A stretch of 64,000 bases of DNA. Source: Bacteroidales bacterium. GTDB taxonomy: Bacteria; Bacteroidota; Bacteroidia; Bacteroidales; Bacteroidaceae. A model generated the notes under the pieces. That model had not been told where the DNA came from. It searched no databases and saw only the letters and a program-made list of their open reading frames with translations. Below are positions 42,225-50,095 of this stretch, piece by piece (position 1 is the stretch's first letter; every line of letters starts with the position of its first letter). Position numbers and translations under genes: made by a program. The DNA is taken from assembly GCA_012517855.1 (NCBI GenBank), contig JAAYUD010000067.1, positions 1-64,000 on the forward strand. Direction: 5' to 3'.

Positions 42225-43325
42225 ATGGAACGCAAACTAATTACTTTCGACAGCTTTATCAGAGGCGCGATCGTTGTTGCCGGTATTGTCATTCTGATTT
42301 TGTTGGTCAATCGCTTGAGTGGCGTGTTATTGCCTTTCTTTATCGCATGGCTGATAGCCTATATGATATATCCCATTGTCACGTTCATTCAGTATAAGCT
42401 GCATTTCAAAAATCGTATGCTGTCCATACTATGTACTTTAATATTACTGTTGGCTTTGTTCTCCGGTATCCTTTATCTTATTGTTCCGCCTATCATTGAC
42501 GAAATAGGGCGGTTCGACAAACTTATTGAATACTATATTCAAAAGGGATTTATGGCAAGAGGGTCTGTGCCTCGCCAAATAACCGATTTCTTGCAATCCA
42601 ATCTCGACATGGCAACTGTCCAAAAGTTTTTGCGTAGCGATACGATAGCCAACGCTATCAAAGAAGGTATCCCCAGACTTTGGCAGCTACTGAGTGATTC
42701 TATCAGTTATCTATTCAGCATCATCGCTTCTATTATCATTTTGCTATATCTCATTTTTATTCTCAAAGATTATGAGGTTATGGCCGATGGTTGGGTCAAA
42801 CTGTTGCCTTTGAAATATCGTGATATCATTACCGGCATCGTATCAGATGTCAAATGTGGCATGAATCAGTATTTCCGTGGTCAGGCACTGGTTGCACTTT
42901 GTGTAGGCATTCTTTTCAGTATCGGCTTTCTCATTATCGACTTCCCTCTCGCTATCGGTTTAGGTCTGCTCATCGGTGCTCTCAATATGGTGCCTTATCT
43001 TCATGCCCTTGGTCTGATACCTGTCGTGCTGCTTTCTATACTGAAGGCTGCCGATACCGGACAGAATTTTTGGGTCATTTTGGCTTTGGCTTTAGCAGTA
43101 TTTGCTGTTGTACAAATCATAGAAGATACAATTATAGTACCTAAGATTATGGGAAAGATTACCGGGCTGAATCCGGCGGTCATACTGCTTTCTCTTTCTA
43201 TTTGGGGGGCATTGATGGGGGTTCTTGGAATGATTATTGCGTTACCAATGACTACTATTATGCTATCTTATTACAAAAGATATTTTTTGAAACAAGATGA
43301 TTTGCAGCGTCATAGCGATTGCTGA
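42225..43325 (+). CDS. AI-2E family transporter (PerM-like)
   Basis: Multiple TM segments; GLLIGALNMVPYLHALGLIPV; IIEDTIIVPKIMGKITGLNPAVILLSLSIWGALMGVLGMIIALPM. Confidence 0.93.
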   Translation: MERKLITFDSFIRGAIVVAGIVILILLVNRLSGVLLPFFIAWLIAYMIYPIVTFIQYKLHFKNRMLSILCTLILLLALFSGILYLIVPPIIDEIGRFDKLIEYYIQKGFMARGSVPRQITDFLQSNLDMATVQKFLRSDTIANAIKEGIPRLWQLLSDSISYLFSIIASIIILLYLIFILKDYEVMADGWVKLLPLKYRDIITGIVSDVKCGMNQYFRGQALVALCVGILFSIGFLIIDFPLAIGLGLLIGALNMVPYLHALGLIPVVLLSILKAADTGQNFWVILALALAVFAVVQIIEDTIIVPKIMGKITGLNPAVILLSLSIWGALMGVLGMIIALPMTTIMLSYYKRYFLKQDDLQRHSDC

Positions 43326-43356
43326 AATAAAAAGTGAAACTTTTTCTTCATTTAGA

Positions 43357-43388
43357 TTTGGTCAGTTCGTAAAAAGACCTTATCTTTG
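43357..43388 (+). promoter_or_regulatory. Bacteroidetes-type promoter for tRNA-Lys
   Basis: TTTG (43357-43360) - N20 - TATCTTTG (43381-43388), 17 bp before the tRNA 5' end. Confidence 0.7.
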
Positions 43389-43405
43389 CACCGCAATTCA
43401 GAAAT

Positions 43406-43478
43406 GATCCGCTAGCTCAGCTGGTAGAGCACAACACTTTTAATGTTGGGGTCTTGGGTTCGAGCCCCAAGCGGATCA
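43406..43478 (+). tRNA. tRNA-Lys(UUU)
   Basis: Cloverleaf: acceptor GATCCGC/GCGGATC, anticodon stem CAACA-CTTTTAA-TGTTG, T-arm CTTGG-GTTCGAG-CCCAAG, discriminator A. Confidence 0.96.
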
Positions 43479-43519
43479 CAGAAAAAGAAGTTCATTATGG
43501 ACTTCTTTTTCTGTTAATA
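43462..43519 (+). repeat. Direct repeat (attL-like): tRNA-Lys 3' end plus terminator
   Basis: 58 nt matching 47491-47548 with 4 mismatches by hand alignment. Confidence 0.9.
43480..43512 (+). terminator. tRNA-Lys terminator hairpin
   Basis: AGAAAAAGAAGT-ttcattatgg region-ACTTCTTTTTCT stem. Confidence 0.8.
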
Positions 43520-43557
43520 GCCAACAGTAAGACCAGTTTTCGGCTCACCAGTTTTCG

Positions 43558-43943
43558 GCTGAATATGCCAGAAAATTCAATAAAGGACTATCCGCTTTGG
43601 ATATAAAGTTTTATGGTAAGATTCATCTTGATCGTAACCGTTCAGACAACGAATTGAACATGTACAGCCATTTGATTGTGAGTCGGAAAGATCAAACCAA
43701 TAAAAAGAAGCTGCCACCGCTACTAATCATAAGGATACTAAAGCTGGGTGTCAAGGGTGACTTTAACCGTGTGAGCCTATTCCAATAAGCGGAACAAGGT
43801 TTTGCTAAACTTTTTGGCTACGACCGCTAACAACTCGGAATCATCTTGCTACCACAACACGATGAAGAACAGTTCTATCTCCGAACAACTTGAATTACAA
43901 AATCAACACTTTACTGGCGAAAAGAAGAAAGAAGTATTCTAAT
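43558..43943 (+). pseudogene. Decayed mobilisation/relaxase-like gene fragment (possibly DUF5712-type)
   Basis: AEYARKFNKGLSALDIKFYGKIHLDRNRSDNELNMYSHLIVSRKDQTNKKKL...GVKGDFNRVSLFQ*AEQGFAKLFGYDR*...NTMKNSSISEQLELQNQHFTGEKKKEVF*; in-frame stops and disrupted middle. Family recalled from Bacteroides mobilisation proteins. Confidence 0.6.
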
Positions 43944-44467
43944 CCAGTAAAAAAGAAAACAATATTTCTTGTAATCTTGATAATAAACAGAATAACAAAC
44001 GAGCTTACAATCAGGAATATAACAATTTGTGTGATTCTTTTTTATCTGTTTTCTCATTGAGAGATAGTAACAATTACTATGCAAGAGTGGTGAAGAATTA
44101 TAGATACAGAAACGTAAGAAAAAAGAAGAAAGTAATAAAACGATGATTGAATATGAGAAACTACGAAACTATATAAACCGTTATTTAATGAATAAGTATT
44201 ATAAACCGCTTGTCTGTATGATAAAGGAGACAATATCCCATGAGAGAAAATAGCCGAGTAAAATTTGTATTTGCGTATCAGAAAATAGAAAGCAAATTTC
44301 TTCTTAATTTTAATGTAATCAAAAGGGAGTTGTCACAAATCCAAGATGATACAAAAATTACATAGTACGATAACTCGCAAAATATCGACTTTATATACTG
44401 CCCCAACCTTAAAAACACATTGTACGATGAAAAAAGCAAGTTAGTTTAAAAAAAAAGTCGCACTCTT

Positions 44468-44503
44468 GTTGACAAATCAATTTTATTTAGTATATTTGTC
44501 ACC
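44468..44503. promoter_or_regulatory. Operator-like palindrome 1 overlapping a consensus promoter (TTG-N19-TATATTTG)
   Basis: GTTGACAA-N20-TTGTCACC; -7-like TATATTTG at 44491-44498; 20 bp before the ATG at 44524. Confidence 0.75.
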
Positions 44504-44523
44504 ATAAAGTTTTTATAAAGTGT

Positions 44524-45588
44524 ATGAATACAGATAATATTTTTGGCAAAAGACTTGTTTCCGCCCGGAAAATGGCGGGCTTATCATTACAAGCTCTGGC
44601 AGATAAACTTGGTAATGTAATAACTAAGCAATCTCTAAACAAATATGAGCAAGGGATAATGAAACCTGATAGTAGCATATTAATAGCCTTAGCTAATATT
44701 TTAAATGTATCAGTTGATTTTTTCTTCTATGAACCACTTGAAAATATTACATTAGATAATGTTAGATTTAGAAAGTTTTCCACTAAGATAAATAAAACTC
44801 AGAGCTGTTCTATTGAAGAGAAAGCCAAAGAGGCTATTGCAAGAAGGCTTCGTATATTCAATCTATTGGGAAATAAAAATGAAGTTGCTCAGTTTAATTT
44901 TGGAGAAGTGACAAACTCAAATGTTGAAGAAGCTGCTATGAGTTTCCGACTTCAGTGGGAATTAGGAAATGATCCTATAAATGATGTAATAACAATGTTA
45001 GAAGATCATGGATATTGGATAATTGAAATAGAGGCTCCTGGTGGTTTTGATGGTTTTCACACACGAATATTAAACTATGAAATTATTGTTTTACGAAAAA
45101 TAGCCCCTAGCGAGGATCAAGTACGTAGACGAATGTCTGCTCTCCACGAATTTGCGCATTCTGTTTTAAGATTTGGAAAAGAAATCTCTGAAAAAGAAGA
45201 AGAGAAACTTTGCACAGCTTTTGCATCAGCAGTTTTATATCCGTATAACTTGGTTTTAAAAGAAATGAATGCAGGAAAATTTCATTTCTATACTCAAGAG
45301 CTATATTTATTAAAAGAAAAATGGGGAATATCAATTAAAGCAATCATATATCGTGCATACAGCGTAGGTATATTAAAAGATTTTATCTTTAAAAAAATGA
45401 TGATTTCCTATCAAACAAAATTTAAACTTGGAGAGAAAAAAGTCTTTCCCAGTAAAGAAGAACCAACGTTGTTTGCCAAAATGATTTTCAATGCTATTGG
45501 TATGGGGGTATTGTCTTTAACAGAAGCTGCTCACCTTCTAGATATATCCATTGATGAGTTTCGTAACCAAATAGACAGTGTAGCATGA
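44524..45588 (+). CDS. XRE-family regulator fused to ImmA/IrrE-type metallopeptidase
   Basis: N-terminal HTH (RLVSARKMAGLSLQALADKLGNVITKQSLNKYEQG) and zinc motif SALHEFAHSVL...EEKLCTAFASAVLYP. Confidence 0.92.
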   Translation: MNTDNIFGKRLVSARKMAGLSLQALADKLGNVITKQSLNKYEQGIMKPDSSILIALANILNVSVDFFFYEPLENITLDNVRFRKFSTKINKTQSCSIEEKAKEAIARRLRIFNLLGNKNEVAQFNFGEVTNSNVEEAAMSFRLQWELGNDPINDVITMLEDHGYWIIEIEAPGGFDGFHTRILNYEIIVLRKIAPSEDQVRRRMSALHEFAHSVLRFGKEISEKEEEKLCTAFASAVLYPYNLVLKEMNAGKFHFYTQELYLLKEKWGISIKAIIYRAYSVGILKDFIFKKMMISYQTKFKLGEKKVFPSKEEPTLFAKMIFNAIGMGVLSLTEAAHLLDISIDEFRNQIDSVA

Positions 45589-46046
45589 ATTGCATTACAA
45601 TAGGTGATATTAATATATTATTCATGCTGCAAGACCTTAATATATATGCAGAATTTTTTGCTCTCAATTTTGAGTTTTACATAACTGATTTACTAATAAA
45701 TGATATAAGAAAATCTAATTGTGGATATATTATAGGCTCTTTTGATAAAGACAAAAAAATACATATAAGGAAATTATCTATAGATGAATTACAAGAAGTT
45801 ATTTCATTAGGAAGATGTGTAAAGTCTTGTTGTATAGTGGAAACTTCTGCAATATGGTTAGCAATGAAACTTAATGCTATAGTTTTATCTGATAGTAAAA
45901 CTATAGCAAAAGGTCAAGAGGAAGAACTTGTTTGTCAAAAAACAGAATGGATATTAACCGAGTTATTAAATCAAAACATAATTAAACGAGAAAAATTTGA
46001 ACAATTAGCAACTCAATTAAAAGCAATAAGAAAAAAACAATTATGA
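45585..46046 (+). CDS. PIN-like domain protein, putative partner/toxin of the XRE-ImmA regulator
   Basis: ATGA overlap with upstream stop; compact 153 aa with acidic residues spaced as in PIN-like proteins (ITIGDINILFML, ITDLLINDI, IVETSAIWLAMKLNAIVLSDSKTIAKGQE). Remote assignment. Confidence 0.6.
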   Translation: MNCITIGDINILFMLQDLNIYAEFFALNFEFYITDLLINDIRKSNCGYIIGSFDKDKKIHIRKLSIDELQEVISLGRCVKSCCIVETSAIWLAMKLNAIVLSDSKTIAKGQEEELVCQKTEWILTELLNQNIIKREKFEQLATQLKAIRKKQL

Positions 46047-46076
46047 AAAGGGTGAACTTTTTTTTTGCACTATCAG

Positions 46077-46112
46077 GTTGACAAAAATAAAATTTGATAG
46101 TTAATTGTCAAC
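46077..46112. promoter_or_regulatory. Operator-like palindrome 2, same 36-nt geometry as 44468-44503
   Basis: GTTGACAA-N20-TTGTCAAC. Confidence 0.7.
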
Positions 46113-46117
46113 AAAAA

Positions 46118-46145
46118 CCGAACAAGTAGGCAAATACTTGTTCGG
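46118..46145. repeat. Perfect 11-bp hairpin
   Basis: CCGAACAAGTA-GGCAAA-TACTTGTTCGG; no following T tract. Confidence 0.8.
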
Positions 46146-46334
46146 ATCCAGATCTAATATTCTTGGCGGAATAAAAGAAGATACTTCTTTAAGTGATCAT
46201 TGGTTTGCAAAGATAGCATTTTCATGATAGAAAATACTAATTCCTGCTGAATTTGTCTGATATCCCAAAGCCTCTTGTGGATATTTAAAAAGAAGAAGAG
46301 GTTATTTACATCAAAAAAAATAAAATTTAAAAAA

Positions 46335-47333
46335 ATGGAAAATTATTACTTTGAGAATCAGGCAAATGATTCAGAGAAAAGAAAACACGTAAGAATTCTA
46401 AATTCGAGCAAGTATCTATCTGCATTTTTAGATGAAGGAGAGGCTTTTTATGTAGGTTTACTATATGAAGACTATATTGATAGTCCTTATTTGGATAAAT
46501 ATGGATTGCCTAAGGATTTTGTTGATGATGCAACATTTACTCCGAAAGCAAGAAAAACAGTTTCAAAGAATAATGTAAATGGAAAATTCGTACGCAAACA
46601 ACCTGAAGAAAAAGTCACTAATACAAAACACATTGAATATACCACTAAAGATGGTACTCATGTTAGCTATTACAGAGACTTTCATATCTATGCCAAAGCA
46701 TTGCTGCATAAATATAATATGCAATTTACTTTTAAGACGAATATTCATGGCCAAAAAATTGTAGTATCATCAACCCCTCTGGTATATATAAATGACATAG
46801 AAAATAACATGAAGAATACCCATGTCATAAATTTATTTTGTGAAATATTTAACGACTTTGAAGTATTTACAGCTAACCTAGAACCCGCAATTCATTTTAA
46901 TAAAAGGTTTGATATGGAATTACTTCCAAAAGGTACATTGAATGAGGCTAAAAACTTTGATGAGGTAGTACGTATATCAAGTCATTATGTAAAAGATAAT
47001 CAAGAACAAAGGGCTTTTCAAAAAAGATTACAAATACTAAAAGAGTATGAGCCTGATATAAGAGGAAAAGGTCCAAATAATTTCTTTGGATATATTGCTT
47101 TTGGTTTTAGCAATTTAGATCTTATATTATTAGAAACAATGTATTCGGAAAATGCAACATATGTATTTAAATTATCTGATTATGAAACAAAAATTATAAG
47201 AGACAAACAATCGGTACTAAGGGAAAAGCTAATGATAGAAAGATTTTATCATGATGCAAATTGGGAGACTAGAATTAGACGTTTCCTCAATAAACGCATA
47301 AAAAGCTGTGAAGCCAATATTACACATGTATAA
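46335..47333 (+). CDS. Uncharacterised islet cargo protein
   Basis: ORF track begins at 46275; ATG at 46335 (MENYYFENQANDSEK) is a more natural start. No recognised domain. Confidence 0.75.
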   Translation: MENYYFENQANDSEKRKHVRILNSSKYLSAFLDEGEAFYVGLLYEDYIDSPYLDKYGLPKDFVDDATFTPKARKTVSKNNVNGKFVRKQPEEKVTNTKHIEYTTKDGTHVSYYRDFHIYAKALLHKYNMQFTFKTNIHGQKIVVSSTPLVYINDIENNMKNTHVINLFCEIFNDFEVFTANLEPAIHFNKRFDMELLPKGTLNEAKNFDEVVRISSHYVKDNQEQRAFQKRLQILKEYEPDIRGKGPNNFFGYIAFGFSNLDLILLETMYSENATYVFKLSDYETKIIRDKQSVLREKLMIERFYHDANWETRIRRFLNKRIKSCEANITHV

Positions 47334-47490
47334 ACATTGTATACCCGATAAAAGACTTACCTTTGTATCCAGTATCCTCTATGAGCAAACTACTGTAAAA
47401 GCATGCAGCAAATTAGTGGGATAACTCATGGGATATGCTTGGATGGTCAAATATGAAGTTTTAAATATCAGTGTCGTAACTCTATTGGAA

Positions 47491-47548
47491 GAGCCCCAAG
47501 CGGGTCACAGAAAAAGAAGTTCATTTCGGACTTCTTTCTCTGTTAATA
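47491..47548 (+). repeat. Direct repeat (attR-like) of tRNA-Lys 3' end plus terminator
   Basis: GAGCCCCAAGCGGGTCACAGAAAAAGAAGTTCATTTCGGACTTCTTTCTCTGTTAATA vs 43462-43519. Confidence 0.9.
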
Positions 47549-47586
47549 TTGCGACCTGTAGTTGGAACTGATATTATTTTTATTGA

Positions 47587-48699
47587 CTATCCGGCTTTTA
47601 TGACGAATCTGTACATTTTTGCTCGAGTGCATTTCTCCGAAACTTCTTCTAAAATTTGAGTGGCGTGTTGCTTGCTCATTCCTGCTTCAGAGGCGATAGT
47701 TATTATATTGTTAAGCGTAGGTTCTCCTTTACCGTTTATGGTTGTAGTGTGATAGCCATTAAAACCGCTACTTGGTAAAAGATCATAGGCGGGCGATAGT
47801 TTCCATGTTCCATTAATCCATTGAAAGGAGAAATTCTTAGCATGATCGTCTCGATTTGAAATCAATATATTGAATACCATCAAACGAAACATTTCTGCTA
47901 CCTGCTCCATGTCTTTAGTAAGGTTTAGAGTCAGTTTCAATAATATGGAGTAGTCGAGACTTGGAATACGATAATCTGCATGCAACAAACCTGCGGCGCT
48001 TATGGTATGCGTCTTTCCTTGAGGAGTTCTGTCGAACCGCTCTACTGCAAAATATCGACCTTGGAACAAGCGAGTTTCAGGCATTCGTATTCCGCATTCT
48101 TTAGCAAGAATTGAATAATTGTACTCTATTTCTCCTACATTACTAGGATCATTCGTTGCCTTAAACTTCACAAGCCACTCACGACCATCTATCTTGGCAA
48201 ATACTTTTGGTCGTGCTCCACCGGAAGAACCACCATATTTGTACAGCAAATCGACAGAATCATTACTGTCTTTGCTCTCAAGTATCTTTGCTGCTTCGTT
48301 GGCAAGGTGGTCAAAGTCATGTAATTTATCATCTGCGGCAATACTTTTATCCGGCCTATACTCTAGTGCACCACGACCTGTAGAGCCGATGAGCGATAGT
48401 CGCTCTGAAATATTCAGTTTGTATGGATCTATTCCTTTCTCTTGCAAATAACGATCGAGCAAAAGATTGCCCCACCCGTCAGGCAAACTATCGTCGAACA
48501 CTCCGAAGTTCCCTCTAAACGGATCTTGCTTAGCCATGAGCAATCCCGATTTTAATGGCAGGTAGAATGGAGATATCGAAAATCCGGTTTGTATCCAATC
48601 CGGATCGTACTCAAAGCCACATAGCGCTTCGGGAGTGAGAGCTATTCGTCCTACACGCCTATCGGACATAAAAACTTCTATGATTGAAATATTACTCAT
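47587..48699 (-). CDS. hipA: HipA-like serine/threonine kinase toxin
   Basis: GSTGRGALEYRPD, GGSSGGARPKVFAKIDGREWLVKF, NRDDHAKNFSFQW. ORF extends to 48738; ATG at 48699 (MSNISIIEVFMSDRRVG) fits the family better. Confidence 0.9.
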   Translation of the reverse strand: MSNISIIEVFMSDRRVGRIALTPEALCGFEYDPDWIQTGFSISPFYLPLKSGLLMAKQDPFRGNFGVFDDSLPDGWGNLLLDRYLQEKGIDPYKLNISERLSLIGSTGRGALEYRPDKSIAADDKLHDFDHLANEAAKILESKDSNDSVDLLYKYGGSSGGARPKVFAKIDGREWLVKFKATNDPSNVGEIEYNYSILAKECGIRMPETRLFQGRYFAVERFDRTPQGKTHTISAAGLLHADYRIPSLDYSILLKLTLNLTKDMEQVAEMFRLMVFNILISNRDDHAKNFSFQWINGTWKLSPAYDLLPSSGFNGYHTTTINGKGEPTLNNIITIASEAGMSKQHATQILEEVSEKCTRAKMYRFVIKAG

Positions 48700-49027
48700 T
48701 TCTATTTCCTCGTTTTCTTTGTTTTCGCTGTTCCGCATTTAGTATATCATCAATGCTTTGATAGATTTTACTATTGAATAGGGCTTCGAATTCATCCGTC
48801 ATATCTAATGCAAAGGCAAGCATCACTAACGAACGCAATGAAATCTCTCCCGATGATTCAAAACGTCTGTAAGAAGGTAAAGAGAGCCCTGCCTTTGTCG
48901 CAAGCATCTTTTGCGTCCATTCTTTTTCCAATCGCCTTTGCTTCACTCGTCGGGCGATACCAGACATAATGAGATCAGGAGTTTTCTCTATAAGTGATAA
49001 TATATTATCGTTTATTCCGCTTTCCAT
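48692..49027 (-). CDS. hipB: HipB-like XRE antitoxin
   Basis: HTH (RRVKQRRLEKEWTQKMLATKAGLSLPSYRRFESSGEISLRSLVMLAFAL) immediately upstream of hipA. Confidence 0.85.
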   Translation of the reverse strand: MESGINDNILSLIEKTPDLIMSGIARRVKQRRLEKEWTQKMLATKAGLSLPSYRRFESSGEISLRSLVMLAFALDMTDEFEALFNSKIYQSIDDILNAEQRKQRKRGNRNE

Positions 49028-49206
49028 TTAATAATAGCCATTATATGATTACTTACAAAGTTAATGAAAGTTCTCTAATTATCAAACAAATAAAATAATC
49101 TTTTTGTCTGCAAATACAAATACTAACGATAGCACGGCTATAAATACTAATATTCGGGCAACAAAATATACGAATAGTAGCACGTAATATGCGATTGAAT
49201 TTTTGC

Positions 49207-49267
49207 AAAGTTGTCGTATGTTAGTTTTTCTGGTGACGTCCTTAAGTTTTTCTGACAACGTATGGAC
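49207..49267. repeat. Degenerate repeat copy 2, short block
   Basis: Reverse complement of 10480-10541 (see that feature). Confidence 0.8.
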
Positions 49268-49359
49268 GTCAACAAATTTACATACATACGTGGTCTTGGA
49301 TGGTAAGAGTTCATTGTTGCATTTTGTAAGACCATGAAATCATTTGCATTTCAACCTTT

Positions 49360-49570
49360 GCCACTTCCGTATGACACCATTACGCGCTATCCCACAGTAT
49401 GTTAATGGTGCACCGTATACAACGCCAGCGGAAAAAGGTTCGAAAATCGGCCCTAGAGCATACTGTAGAGTCCTTATTTTCAGCGGACCTCTGCTTAGAA
49501 TAAGTCTAAACGATAGCCTACAGGTAGCTGAGGAGCCGTTTGTGTATATACGAGTGTGCCCCATTCATTT
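49360..49570. repeat. Degenerate repeat copy 2, long block
   Basis: Reverse complement aligns to 10050-10262. Confidence 0.75.
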
Positions 49571-49802
49571 AGTTCTTCATGTCCCTTTGTCTTCTCATTT
49601 TTACTGATGAGCCCGAGATACGCATCTTCATTGACGCAAAATTGCGTTGATTTAAAGTAGTGATGTTGATGTTGCTTTTCTGAATGTTTTGGGAGGTGAA
49701 TATTGAAGACGATACTGATACTATTTTAACCATACAGAAGAGGTACTTATCGACTTACTTAATCGACCTTGTGTCCTCGAAAAATGATAAGGACGAACAT
49801 AA

Positions 49803-49866
49803 AAAATCATAAGGACGAAACTAAAAGTTTATACATACAAACATTTATTTTCGTCCTTATGATTTT
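49803..49866. repeat. Inverted repeat of the ATAAGGACGAAA family
   Basis: 18-bp perfect arms AAAATCATAAGGACGAAA (49803-49820) / TTTCGTCCTTATGATTTT (49849-49866); shares core with 25552-25627. Confidence 0.85.
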
Positions 49867-50095
49867 CTCGTTGTATATCAATCATTTATACGCTTTACTT
49901 CTATGCCTCGCTTTTGTTGAGCTTACATTCGAGTACTGAGACGATAACGTACATAGTGCCCTGTAATGGTCTGTGGGTTAGGTCTGGATAAGAAAGTATT
50001 AGAATATCTGGAACTGTTCACCTTGAAATTCACGTCCTCTTGCAACTCATTCGACTTACCTCACACTGAGTATATAATATCATTCACCTTGAATT

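Noticed and set aside
43597-43788. 63-aa ORF as an intact gene
   Set aside because: Coding similarity extends upstream of its ATG and continues after its stop; it is a slice of the decayed mobilisation gene.
49340-49607. ORFs on both strands in the 49.3-49.6 kb repeat (74 and 87 aa)
   Set aside because: Fall within the degenerate repeat shared with 10 kb; not both can be real and reading frames are not convincingly maintained.
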